From JBEVNX01 sp040507895 (GTDB lineage Bacteria; Desulfobacterota; Binatia; JACPRU01), in assembly GCA_040507895.1 (NCBI GenBank), contig JBEVNX010000028.1, positions 1-37,855 on the forward strand: 37,855 nt of DNA, read 5' to 3'. The notes under the pieces were generated by a model. It searched no databases. It worked only from the letters and a program-made list of their open reading frames with translations, and was not told the DNA's origin. Positions 1-8,244 of the stretch are shown piece after piece. The position numbers were made by a program, and so were the translations under genes. Numbering within the stretch: the stretch's first letter is position 1; each line of letters starts with the position of its first letter.

Positions 1-77
1 AAGCTGCCCGTAGTACGTCACCTTGTGAGGAAGCGCGAATCGACCGCGCGCGATGAAAACAGCTGTCCTCTGCGGGA
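1..77. other. Non-coding window edge
   Basis: I see no start, stop or RNA structure that I can assign here. It is the sequence downstream of the minus-strand ABC ATPase gene, so it may carry the end of that operon's transcript. No clear hairpin with a T run is visible. Confidence 0.4.
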
Positions 78-890
78 TCATACGTAGGCCCGGCGCAGCA
101 TCTCAGCCGCCGACTCGTCCAGCTGCTCCGTACGCCGCACCTCCTCGAAACGCGCGACCAGATCCTCCGGCCGCATGCGCTGTTTCTCCGCTCCCCGGAA
201 GTCGTGCAACATCCGGCCCTCGTACATCATGATCAGACGATCTCCGAGCGCCGTCGCTTGGTGCATGGAATGGGTAACCATGAGCGTCGTCAGGCGATCA
301 CGCGCGATCACCTCCTGACTCAGACGAATCACTTGATCGGCGCTCTTCGGATCGAGCGCTGCCGTGTGCTCGTCGAGCAGGAGCAGCTGCGGTTTCAGCC
401 ACGTCGCCATGACGAGCGTCAGCGCTTGCCTCTGGCCGCCGGACAGGCTGCCCATCGCGTTGTCGAGTCGGTCCTCCAAACCCATTCCCAAGCCACGCAC
501 GCGCTCAGCGAGCTGACGGCGAAAACGGCGTGGCAGCGCCCATCCCAACCCACGGACCTTGCCGCGAAGCGTCGCCACAGCCAGGTTCTCGACGATGCTC
601 ATATCGGGCGCGGTGCCGCTGAAGGGATTCTGAAAGACGCGGCCGATGAAGCGGGCGCGCTCGTGCTCGGCCCACCGCGTCACGTCGTGACCGGCGAGCC
701 GAATGGTTCCCGTATCGACGAGGAACGTCCCCGCGACGGCGTTCAGCAGGGTCGACTTTCCCGAGCCGTTCGTGCCGATGACGATGACGAACGAGCCGGG
801 CTCGAGGCTCAGGTCGATGCCACGCAAGGCGTGCACCTCGTTGGCCGTGCCTTCGTGGAATGTCTTTGCGATGTGACTCAGCTCGAGCAT
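78..890 (-). CDS. ABC transporter ATP-binding protein (TrpXYZ-like importer)
   Basis: ATPase subunit that should power the importer encoded just upstream, acting on the cytoplasmic face of the membrane. The 270-residue protein has every ABC landmark: Walker A GTNGSGKST at residues 39-47, signature LSGGQRQAL, Walker B LLLLDEHTAALDP and the switch histidine in VTHSMH. The wording of the Walker B region and the partner genes fit the uncharacterised X4 type of transporter (TrpX/TrpY/TrpZ-like), whose substrates are proposed to be aromatic amino acids or related small molecules. It is the last gene of a minus-strand operon, with one base between the permease stop and this start. The family call is secure; the substrate is unknown. 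Confidence 0.93.
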   Translation of the reverse strand: MLELSHIAKTFHEGTANEVHALRGIDLSLEPGSFVIVIGTNGSGKSTLLNAVAGTFLVDTGTIRLAGHDVTRWAEHERARFIGRVFQNPFSGTAPDMSIVENLAVATLRGKVRGLGWALPRRFRRQLAERVRGLGMGLEDRLDNAMGSLSGGQRQALTLVMATWLKPQLLLLDEHTAALDPKSADQVIRLSQEVIARDRLTTLMVTHSMHQATALGDRLIMMYEGRMLHDFRGAEKQRMRPEDLVARFEEVRRTEQLDESAAEMLRRAYV

Positions 891-891
891 T

Positions 892-1815
892 TCACCCCGC
901 TCGACGATAGCGCACGCGCGTCAGGACATTCGGCAAGACCAGCGCGACGAACACGAAGACCGCCGTGATCAACTTGAGATCGTTCGGGTTCAGTCCGGCA
1001 CGCAGCGCGACGGCGACCAGCAGCCGGAACAGAACCGACCCCATCACCGCGCCGACGATCACGTATTCGAGCTGCCGTGTGCCGACGAGAGCTTCCCCGA
1101 TGATGACGCTCGCCAAACCCCAGACCACCATCCCGATGCCCATCTGCACGTCGGCGAATCCTTGATATTGCACCAGCAGCGCACCCGAAAGGCCGACGAG
1201 ACCGTTGGCCAGCGCCAGTCCCAGGATCAACATGTTGTCGACGCTCACACCGAGCGCGCGCATCATTTGGTCGTTGTCGCCCGTCGCTCGCATGGCCGTG
1301 CCGAGGTGCGTGCGCAAGAACAAGTACAAGACCCCCCCGACCAGCACGACGATGGCGAGGCCAAAGACCAAGGTCAGGGCGTCGCGGACCCCGACGCTTT
1401 GGCCCCACAGCGACAGCGAATCCCCACCCACCAGCGCTCGGCCGAGTCGCTCCGCGTCGGTCGCCAAAGTCGGCACGTTGAGCAAGGGGACGTTGCTCTG
1501 CCCCATGACGCGCAAGTTCACCGAGTACAGGGCCGTCATGACGATGATCCCGGAGAGCAGTCCGTTGATGCCGAATTTGGTGTGGAGCACGGCGGTCGCA
1601 GCGCCGGCGATGGCTCCGGTGGCAAATCCGGCAAGCGTCGCGACGGATGCCGGCACTCCGTCCACCAGCAATACCGCCGCGGTAGCGGCGCCCACCGTGA
1701 TCGAGCCCTCGGTCGTGATGTCGGGAAACTTGAACACGCGGAAGCTGATGAAGACCCCCAACGCGAGCAGCGAAAGAATGAGTCCGACCGTCCACGCACC
1801 AATCAGCAGCGTCAT
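892..1815 (-). CDS. ABC transporter permease (TrpXYZ-like importer)
   Basis: Integral membrane permease of the BPD_transp_2 type (the branched-chain amino acid and sugar permease superfamily), 307 residues from the chosen start. It is hydrophobic almost throughout, with roughly eight to nine membrane spans; the first begins at MTLLIGAWTVGLILSLL. The open frame extends 25 codons further upstream, but those codons overlap the STAS gene. The internal ATG is preceded by a GGGGTGAG ribosome-binding sequence and starts one base after the STAS stop, so I chose it. The gene sits between the STAS gene and the ATPase gene with one-base gaps on both sides, implying translational coupling. The substrate cannot be read from sequence. 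Confidence 0.88.
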   Translation of the reverse strand: MTLLIGAWTVGLILSLLALGVFISFRVFKFPDITTEGSITVGAATAAVLLVDGVPASVATLAGFATGAIAGAATAVLHTKFGINGLLSGIIVMTALYSVNLRVMGQSNVPLLNVPTLATDAERLGRALVGGDSLSLWGQSVGVRDALTLVFGLAIVVLVGGVLYLFLRTHLGTAMRATGDNDQMMRALGVSVDNMLILGLALANGLVGLSGALLVQYQGFADVQMGIGMVVWGLASVIIGEALVGTRQLEYVIVGAVMGSVLFRLLVAVALRAGLNPNDLKLITAVFVFVALVLPNVLTRVRYRRAG

Positions 1816-1816
1816 C

Positions 1817-3040
1817 TCACCCCGCCTCGGAGCAGATCTCGGTGACGGGAGAAATCCAACAGGCACCACGCACAAACGCGCTCTGCCCACCTCCCACGAT
1901 CTGACGATCGTCGTTCAGCAAGTGGAGTACGCTCTGCACCGTCTCCGCTTCGAACAACGCGCCGACCGATTCGCGCAGGTCGATCTGCCCTTTGCGGAGC
2001 GGGCGATACGGGAATGCCGCAGCATGGAAATGCGCGGTCAAGGGCCTCTCGGCGTCAAGGGGCCGAAGGAACGGATCGAGCGCGCAGCGAGACGTCGCCA
2101 CCACACCGACAAGCAGAGCCAGTCCCAGGCCGTGCACGCGCTCGGGGCTGAACGACAGCCATTCACGCACTGCCGGCAGGTCGCAGCGCAGCGGATCGGC
2201 ATCCGGCGATCTGCGCAGCTTAGCGCCGATGAGCCCCGCGGACTCGGCCACCATGACGATGCCAACGACCTCTGCATCCTGTCGATCCAAGCAGCCGCGC
2301 ACGACGCTGCCGAGGCTTGCCGGCCCGCCGCCGCCGTCGGCGTCGAAGCGCAGCAATCGCTGGAAGCTTCCCTCGCACGCGAGGCCGTAGAGGAGCTGCG
2401 GGGTCGGCACGAAGGCGCCCGCCGACAGCAGGTAGTCGGGATGGTTGGTGCCGTCCGTGGGCAGGTACGCGGCGACCCCGCCGGCCGCCAGCAGCTCGCC
2501 GAACCGCCCGCGACAGTCGTGGTAGTCACGGCCGAATGCGCCCAATCCCACCACCATCGTAGAGGCTCCGATCTCGATGGAACGGCAATCTTCCGGCCCA
2601 TAGCCAGTGCGCTGTAGCTTCAACGGATCGCCGAGCATTCGGCATTGCAACGCGGCTCTGCTCTCGAGGTCGAAAGACTCGAAGCGGACTCCCTCGGCTT
2701 CGAAATATCTGCCCTCGGCCGGAGCCGCGGTACGGGGCGCTTCTTCGCCGAAGAGCACGACCAAACCAGCCATTTCCAGGACGGTACGAACCGCAACAGA
2801 CGGCTGCACGACGACAAAAGATCCAGACAACTGTTGAGCCTGTTTGCGGAAGCGAAGCAGCACACGGACACCGGCAGAGCTCATGTACGACACGCCCGAC
2901 ATGTCGACGCGTAGATGGTGCGTGCCACTGTGGAGGATCTCTTCGATCGCGTGTGTGAGATGATCCGCCCAGTGGGCATCCAGGCGCCCGTCCACGCGGA
3001 GCTCCGCCGTTCCGGCCAGGGACTTTTTGGTGATCTCCAC
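1817..3040 (-). CDS. STAS-domain anti-sigma-factor antagonist with unknown C-terminal domain
   Basis: The first ~100 of 407 residues form a STAS domain of the SpoIIAA/RsbV kind, containing DMSGVSYMSSAGVRVLL at residues 46-62. By alignment with SpoIIAA Ser58, Ser55 is the likely phosphorylation site. In partner switching such proteins bind and release an anti-sigma kinase according to their phosphorylation state. Residues ~105-407 are a soluble domain I do not recognise; it has several Gly- and Asp-rich stretches and no membrane span. The gene lies inside an ABC transporter operon, 3 nt after the binding-protein gene and 1 nt before the permease. A divergent phosphatase and kinase complete the set. 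The C-terminal part may sense transporter or ligand state, but that is inference. Confidence 0.85.
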   Translation of the reverse strand: MEITKKSLAGTAELRVDGRLDAHWADHLTHAIEEILHSGTHHLRVDMSGVSYMSSAGVRVLLRFRKQAQQLSGSFVVVQPSVAVRTVLEMAGLVVLFGEEAPRTAAPAEGRYFEAEGVRFESFDLESRAALQCRMLGDPLKLQRTGYGPEDCRSIEIGASTMVVGLGAFGRDYHDCRGRFGELLAAGGVAAYLPTDGTNHPDYLLSAGAFVPTPQLLYGLACEGSFQRLLRFDADGGGGPASLGSVVRGCLDRQDAEVVGIVMVAESAGLIGAKLRRSPDADPLRCDLPAVREWLSFSPERVHGLGLALLVGVVATSRCALDPFLRPLDAERPLTAHFHAAAFPYRPLRKGQIDLRESVGALFEAETVQSVLHLLNDDRQIVGGGQSAFVRGACWISPVTEICSEAG

Positions 3041-3043
3041 CGC

Positions 3044-4042
3044 CTACTCCAGGACCTCGTCCGCCCGTGCCCGTACAGCATCCGGCACGACGATGCCTGC
3101 CATCTTCGCCGCGGCAAGGTTCACGATCAGCTTCGAACCCTCGACTTCGTGAAACGGCATGGTCGCCGGCGATTCCCCCTGGATCACCCGCGCCGCCATG
3201 ACGCCGGCTTCGCGCCCCGACTCGTAGAAGTCGCGTGCCGCTACGGCGACGGCGCCGTTCTTGGCATCGCTGCTCAGGAAGCCGAACACTGGAACCCGCG
3301 CGTGCTGGGCCTGCCGTACGATACTGGGGAAGCCGGCGATGGTGAGATTGCTGCCCACCTGGCAGATCGCGTCAATGTCTTGCGCCAACAGAGCGAGCGT
3401 CGCGTCGGCGACGTCCGAGCTCGTGTTGACCGGCAGGGTGGCAAACTCGAGCCCGTGCTTGGCCGCTACCTCGACGGCCTGCTTGGTGCTGAACACGGAG
3501 TTCACTTCGGACGGCACGACCAGCGTGCCCAGCCGGCGCGCCCTTGGCAGCAGCTCTTGGATGAGCCGTACCACCTCTTCGTAGGCCGCCACCGTCGGCA
3601 CGCCGGTGACGTTCGGCAGGTGTTCTTCGTAGCTGGTGCCAGCACCGGCGCCGATCGGGTTGGAGGAGAAGGAGAACACGATCGGAATCGTCTTCACGCG
3701 CTGCACGGCCGCCTGAAGAGTCGGCGTGGACAGCGTCAGGATCAAGTCGGCATCGTCGCTCACCGCGGCGTCGACGATACCGCTCAGCGTCGGCATGTCC
3801 CCTTGCGCGTTGCGGACGGTAACGGTGTATTCGTGCCCCTCGGCCAGGCGGCTCGCTAGCCCTTCCCGCATGCCGCGCTCCACGTCGTCACTGTCGAGTG
3901 CGCTCACCATCTCGAGGATGTGCACCTTCCAGATCTTTCGTGACTCGGTTCGCCGCTGCGGCCGATCGGAAAGCAGCAAGACCAATGACACGATGGTGAT
4001 CAGAACGGTCCCCGGGCCCAGTCGTCGCAGAGCTACCGACAT
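3044..4042 (-). CDS. ABC transporter substrate-binding protein (TrpX-like)
   Basis: Periplasmic-type binding protein of the ABC_sub_bind family (PF04392), 332 residues, normal length. Family landmarks include ILTLSTPTLQAAVQ, IPIVFSFSSNPIGAGAG and PNVTGVPT, and the usual two-lobed pattern is apparent. The N-terminus has a short basic start and one hydrophobic segment (about residues 10-25). That segment is followed by a basic stretch, DRPQRRTESRK, with no obvious AxA signal-peptidase site and no lipobox cysteine, so the protein may stay anchored in the membrane. It is the first gene of the transporter operon and diverges from the SpoIIE-type phosphatase gene. The likely ligand is a small organic molecule, not determinable here. 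Confidence 0.88.
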   Translation of the reverse strand: MSVALRRLGPGTVLITIVSLVLLLSDRPQRRTESRKIWKVHILEMVSALDSDDVERGMREGLASRLAEGHEYTVTVRNAQGDMPTLSGIVDAAVSDDADLILTLSTPTLQAAVQRVKTIPIVFSFSSNPIGAGAGTSYEEHLPNVTGVPTVAAYEEVVRLIQELLPRARRLGTLVVPSEVNSVFSTKQAVEVAAKHGLEFATLPVNTSSDVADATLALLAQDIDAICQVGSNLTIAGFPSIVRQAQHARVPVFGFLSSDAKNGAVAVAARDFYESGREAGVMAARVIQGESPATMPFHEVEGSKLIVNLAAAKMAGIVVPDAVRARADEVLE

Positions 4043-4177
4043 CGTCGCCTGCTCACCCCCCGCGCCCTATAACAAGCCAACCTCGTTGAGAAGGAGCCCG
4101 GCACTGCGGCTGAATGTGGCCAAGATGCCGGCAGTCGTGAGCATTCCAAACTCGTTTGTGGCACTTTCATCGGCGCG
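4043..4177. promoter_or_regulatory. Divergent intergenic region between transporter operon and phosphatase/kinase genes
   Basis: 135 bp separate two divergent gene sets that appear functionally linked, so promoters for both should lie here. I do not find a convincing -35/-10 pair or a strong palindrome, and the phosphatase gene has only a poor ribosome-binding sequence. The call rests on gene orientation. Confidence 0.4.
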
Positions 4178-5449
4178 ATGTTCGACGACAGTGCCCGGCT
4201 GCAATTGTTGCATCAGCTCGGCTGCGCCTTTGCCTCGCGTACCGAGCTGGAGGACCTCTGTCGGCTGGTGATTTCCAAATGCGGGGAGGCGCTGCACGCC
4301 GAGGGAGTCGGCATCCTGCTGCAGGATCCCCATACGCAGGAGTTGTTCTTTCCCTATGTCGCTAACGAAGATCCGGTGGCGGCTGAACGCTTGCGAGGGC
4401 TGCGCTTCCCCGCCGATCGCGGCATTGCCGGAGAGGTGTTGCGCTGTGGGCGGCCGATCCGGGTCGACGATGTTCATGCCGACCGGCGCTTTTACTCGGG
4501 AGTCGATCAGCAGTCGGGTGCGCGCACGCGCAACCTCATCGCCACACCGCTGCGCACGGAGCAGGGGGTGATCGGCGTGCTGCAAGCCGTGAACCGTCGC
4601 GGGCTCACCGGCTTCTCCGACGACGACCTGGCCTTTCTCGAAGCCCTCTCCGGCAGCGTCGCCATCGCCATCGACAACGCTCGCGCCATGGAAGAGCGCG
4701 CCGCCCTACGGGCGCTGCGCCGCGAAATCGAGATCGCCAGCGAGATCCAGCAGTCAATCCTGCCGCGCCGCTTTCCCGCTTTTCCGGAGCGCAGGGACTT
4801 CGATCTCCACGCCGCGATGCTCCCGGCCCGCGACGTCGGCGGGGATTTCTACGACTTTTTCCTGATCGACTCGACACATCTCGCCGTGGTCATCGGAGAC
4901 GTCTCCGGGAAGGGCATGCCGGCGGCCATCTTCATGGCCGTCAGCCGCACGCTGTTGAAGGCCACGGCGCTCAGCGGCATCGCGCCTGCCGCGTGCTTGC
5001 AGCACGTCAACCGATTGCTCCACGCGGAGAACAACTCGGAGATGTTCGTCAGTTTGTTCTATGGGGTTCTCGACCTGCGCGGCGGCCGAGTCACGTTCAG
5101 TAACGGCGGACACAACCCCCCGCTTTTGAAGAGCGCCGTCTCCGGCGTACGCCGCCTCGCTTCCGGCCAGGGGTGCGTGCTCGGCGTCTTCGGAGACGCC
5201 GCATACGAGGGCACGACCTGCGCGATCACCCCGGGGGATACCTTGCTGCTGTACACGGACGGCGTCACCGAAGCGATGGATCCCGCCGGAGAACTCTACG
5301 GGGAGGAGCGACTGCACTCGCTCGTGCGGCAGGATCATGGCTCGCCGCAAGCGCTGATCGACGCGCTGATCGCTGACGTGCGACGTCATGGCGCCAAGGC
5401 GACGCAGAGTGACGACATCACGCTGCTCGCGGTGACCTATCGAGGCTGA
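4178..5449 (+). CDS. GAF-domain SpoIIE/RsbU-like serine phosphatase
   Basis: A 423-residue PP2C-type phosphatase expected to dephosphorylate a STAS antagonist. A GAF sensory domain covers about residues 20-170. A charged helical linker with AALRALRREIEIASEIQQSILP (about 170-195) follows, as is usual in RsbU-like proteins. The SpoIIE domain occupies about 205-421. Metal-binding motifs are present: DVGGDFYDF (~216), GDVSGKGMPA (~240), LYTDGVTEAMD (~358) and SDDITLLAV (~411). No membrane segment is seen, so the GAF domain should sense something in the cytoplasm. The kinase gene starts 3 nt downstream. The STAS protein in the divergent operon is the obvious substrate candidate. Confidence 0.93.
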   Translation: MFDDSARLQLLHQLGCAFASRTELEDLCRLVISKCGEALHAEGVGILLQDPHTQELFFPYVANEDPVAAERLRGLRFPADRGIAGEVLRCGRPIRVDDVHADRRFYSGVDQQSGARTRNLIATPLRTEQGVIGVLQAVNRRGLTGFSDDDLAFLEALSGSVAIAIDNARAMEERAALRALRREIEIASEIQQSILPRRFPAFPERRDFDLHAAMLPARDVGGDFYDFFLIDSTHLAVVIGDVSGKGMPAAIFMAVSRTLLKATALSGIAPAACLQHVNRLLHAENNSEMFVSLFYGVLDLRGGRVTFSNGGHNPPLLKSAVSGVRRLASGQGCVLGVFGDAAYEGTTCAITPGDTLLLYTDGVTEAMDPAGELYGEERLHSLVRQDHGSPQALIDALIADVRRHGAKATQSDDITLLAVTYRG

Positions 5450-5452
5450 ACC

Positions 5453-5890
5453 ATGCTTTCGCCCACAGGGCACCGCGCCGAAGTCCGCCTCTGTAATCGC
5501 CTCGACGAGCTGGATCGCCTCCACGCCCTCGTCGCGCAGTTCTCCTCCACGAACCGGTTGTCCACGGAAATCGCCTTCGCACTGAGCCTCGCGATCGAAG
5601 AGCTCGTCACCAACGTGATCCTGCACGGCTACGACGACGCGGCGGAGCACGTAATCGTGGTTTCGCTGTCGCTCGACGCCGGAGCGGTCGTCGTCGAGAT
5701 GGAAGACGACGGCCGCTCGTTCGATTCCACGCGGGCGCCCGCCGTCGATCTGTCACTGGATCCGCAGCAGCGCAGGATCGGGGGTCTTGGGCTTCATTTC
5801 GTCCGCAGCACGATGGACGAAATGACGTACCACCGCCGCGGCAACCGCAACCATCTGCTCATGAAGAAGCGGATCGGCGAAACGATTTGA
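5453..5890 (+). CDS. RsbW/SpoIIAB-like anti-sigma factor kinase (HATPase_c)
   Basis: A 145-residue ATP-binding protein of the GHKL fold, the usual size for anti-sigma serine kinases. The N box is EELVTNVILHGY (residues 49-60, with Glu50 and Asn54), the G1 box is EDDGRSFD (84-91) and the G2 box is GGLGLHFV (110-117). In the family it phosphorylates the STAS antagonist and sequesters a sigma factor or another target. It begins 3 nt after the phosphatase gene, so the two are co-transcribed. No sigma factor gene is present in the window; the controlled output could be encoded elsewhere or could be the transporter itself. Confidence 0.9.
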   Translation: MLSPTGHRAEVRLCNRLDELDRLHALVAQFSSTNRLSTEIAFALSLAIEELVTNVILHGYDDAAEHVIVVSLSLDAGAVVVEMEDDGRSFDSTRAPAVDLSLDPQQRRIGGLGLHFVRSTMDEMTYHRRGNRNHLLMKKRIGETI

Positions 5891-5971
5891 CGCCGCGCGA
5901 GAAGTCTTGAGCGAAGCAGGTGGGCGACCTATCGCCGGCTTCGACGAGCTGTAGCGAGAAGGGCCTCGACC

Positions 5972-6799
5972 TCAGAAGCGCAGCAGACCCTCCTGCGCCA
6001 CCGAAAGGATGCGACGGCCGTCGCGGCCGTACATAGCGCCGAACGCGAGCGCTCTTCCGGCTACGGCGACCGGGCTCTCGCAGACGTAGAGCACCCAATC
6101 GTCGAAGCTTCGCGCTTCGTGCAGCCACACCGCATGGTCGAGGCTCGCGGCGTGGCGGACGCTCCAGATCGGGCCGTGGGGCCGCGCGGCTACGCGAAGG
6201 AGTGTGCGGTCGGTCGAGAACACGAACATCGCGGCGTGAAGCAGCGGATCGTCCGGAAGCTCGCCGCGCGGGCGGATCCACACGCGGCGGTAGGCCGGCA
6301 GGCGGTCGACGCGGTCCTTCGGGTCGGCGTCGCAGACGCGGAGCTCGACGGCGACGTCGGTACGCCGCTCGGTGCCGAGTGTGGCAGCGCGCAAGTCCTC
6401 CCAGTCGGGCAGTCCATCGGGATCCGGCGCCTCGGGCATCGGGTCCTGATGCGAGATGCCCTGGCTCGGGGTCGTGAAGCTCGCGGTCGCGACGATCGTC
6501 ACATCGTTCGACTGCGTCCCGGTGACCCGGCGAGCGCCGAAGCTCCGGCCGTCGCGCAAGCGCTCGACGGCGAGCTCGAGAGGCACGCGCGACCGCCCGG
6601 GGCGGAGAAACGAGGCGTGCAGCGAGTGCAAGTGCCGGCCATGCACGGTCCTGCCGGCAGCGACCACCGCTTGGGCGAGAAGCAGTCCGCCGAAGAGGCG
6701 CTCGGGGCGGGCGCCCGTGCGGGCACGGAAGACGTCAGCCCGGCTCTCTTCGAGATCGAGACCGCGAACCAGGCGGGCGAGCGGGTCCGGCGGCTGCAT
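5972..6799 (-). CDS. TesB-like acyl-CoA thioesterase
   Basis: Double-hotdog thioesterase of the TesB (thioesterase II) family, 275 residues, a normal length. The N-terminal half has ERLFGGLLLAQAVVAAGRTV and the LHSLHASFLRPG segment typical of the family. The C-terminal half has SLDHAVWLHEARSFDDWVLY and ES, matching the family's substrate-pocket region. It hydrolyses acyl-CoA to free acid and CoA in the cytoplasm. I chose ATG 6799 because the same frame runs on for hundreds of bases upstream, but only through the neighbouring monooxygenase gene. It follows that gene by 47 bp and may release the CoA product of a nearby degradative pathway. Confidence 0.9.
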   Translation of the reverse strand: MQPPDPLARLVRGLDLEESRADVFRARTGARPERLFGGLLLAQAVVAAGRTVHGRHLHSLHASFLRPGRSRVPLELAVERLRDGRSFGARRVTGTQSNDVTIVATASFTTPSQGISHQDPMPEAPDPDGLPDWEDLRAATLGTERRTDVAVELRVCDADPKDRVDRLPAYRRVWIRPRGELPDDPLLHAAMFVFSTDRTLLRVAARPHGPIWSVRHAASLDHAVWLHEARSFDDWVLYVCESPVAVAGRALAFGAMYGRDGRRILSVAQEGLLRF

Positions 6800-6846
6800 G
6801 GGGAGAGCGTACCCGAAGCCGTCACGCAGCTCGGCGCGACGCTCGG

Positions 6847-8094
6847 TCAGCTCGCTTCCTGCCCCCGGTTGACGAGAGCGCGAGCGACCGACGCCTTGAC
6901 CACGGGGATCTCGTCGTCGGCGAGCGGCTTCATCCATTTCTTGCGCGCGAGCGCGGCGGCGATGAACGGCTCCAGCTCCTCCAGCTTGCGGGCCTCTCGC
7001 GCCGCCACGTCGGCCTGGAAGTCCGGCATCACTTCGCGGGCGAAGAGCTCGAGGGACTGGCAGATGTAGCGGTGCTCGTTGCGGCCGGCCTGCTGGAGGA
7101 AGATCACCTGATCGACGCCGGCTTCCTGCATGGCTCGCAGATGAGTCCGCATGTCCTCCGGCGTGCCGATGCCTCCGGAATTGGCGCCGCCGTTGCGCGC
7201 GGCTTCCATCATCTCGGCGGTGCGATCGCCACGCTTCTCGAGGTACTCGCCCCACAGGTTGGTGCGGCCGGGGACGGTATCGTGCGCCACGAGCGCGTTC
7301 AGCGCGTAGCCGAAGAACTCGAAGCCTTCGTGGCCGCGGCGGATCGCCTCCGCCCGGTCGTGATGCAGCGAGAAGCTCGACACCATGGCGATGTTGGGAT
7401 TGACGCTGTGACCGAGCGGCACGCAGGCTTCGGACTTGATGATGCCGTAGTAGATCTCCGCCCACTTGTGCGCCTCCTCGGGATTCAGGAACGAGAAGGC
7501 GAGCGCGCCGAGGCCCTGCGAGGCGGCGACACGGATCGTGTCGCGGTTCGTGCATGCCATCCACATCGGCGGATGCGGGTTCTGCACCGGCTTCGGAAGC
7601 ACGTTGCGGCACGGCATCGAGAAGTACTTGCCCTCGAAGCCCGGGTAGGGCTCGAGCACCATCATGTTGGCGACCTGCTCGGCCGCCTCCAGCGACATCG
7701 CGCGCTTCTCTTTCGCCGGGATGTGGAAAGCACCGAGCTCGAGGCGCGTCGCTCCCTCGCCGATGCCGAAGTCGACCCGGCCGTTCGACACGATGTCCAG
7801 CGAGCCGAGCATCTCGGCGGTGCGCGCAGGGTGGTTGTAGTTGGGGATCACCTGGCGGATGCCGTGCGCCAGGCGGATCCGCTTGGTCCTCGCCGCAGCG
7901 AAGGCGAGGAACACCTCTGGGGAAGACGAGTGCGAGTACTCGTCGAGGAAGTGGTGCTCAACCTCCCAGGCGTAATCGAAGCCGAGCCGGTCGGCAAGCT
8001 CGACCTGATCAAGCGCCTCGTGGAAGAGACGATGCTCGTCACCGGGGTTCCAAGGCTTCGGGAGCTGGAGCTCGTAGAACACGCCAAATCTCAT
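6847..8094 (-). CDS. LLM-class flavin-dependent monooxygenase
   Basis: A 415-residue luciferase-like (alpha/beta barrel) oxidoreductase that probably uses FMNH2 and oxygen. Family features include the start MRFGVFYELQLPKPW, FDYAWEVEHHF with the conserved EHH, RIRLAHGIRQVIPNYNHPARTA and SNGRVDFGIGEG. The length is slightly above the usual 330-400. An AAGGA ribosome-binding sequence stands 7 nt before the ATG. In the upstream gap a TACGAT element at 8133-8138 could be a -10 box. The thioesterase gene follows 47 bp downstream. The substrate is unknown; relatives act on a wide range of alkanes, amines and sulfonates. The NADPH:FMN reductase encoded at 17698-18258 could supply reduced flavin, but that is inference. 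Confidence 0.9.
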   Translation of the reverse strand: MRFGVFYELQLPKPWNPGDEHRLFHEALDQVELADRLGFDYAWEVEHHFLDEYSHSSSPEVFLAFAAARTKRIRLAHGIRQVIPNYNHPARTAEMLGSLDIVSNGRVDFGIGEGATRLELGAFHIPAKEKRAMSLEAAEQVANMMVLEPYPGFEGKYFSMPCRNVLPKPVQNPHPPMWMACTNRDTIRVAASQGLGALAFSFLNPEEAHKWAEIYYGIIKSEACVPLGHSVNPNIAMVSSFSLHHDRAEAIRRGHEGFEFFGYALNALVAHDTVPGRTNLWGEYLEKRGDRTAEMMEAARNGGANSGGIGTPEDMRTHLRAMQEAGVDQVIFLQQAGRNEHRYICQSLELFAREVMPDFQADVAAREARKLEELEPFIAAALARKKWMKPLADDEIPVVKASVARALVNRGQEAS

Positions 8095-8244
8095 CGGTCG
8101 GTCCTTGCGCGGCTGATGCTCGATTCCAGTGGATCGTAACAGCCACTCGTATCACGTTCGACGGCGCGCGCGAGGGTGCGCGCGCTCCATCCCTCGTCGC
8201 TCCCTTCGACCTTGACGAGACCGCGTTTCAACCGGCCAACGACC

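Noticed and set aside
6800..7612. A long minus-strand frame continuous with the thioesterase, suggesting a 546-residue protein
   Set aside because: The upstream part lies in a shifted frame of the flavin monooxygenase gene and is Arg/Gly-rich nonsense. The thioesterase proper starts at ATG 6799.
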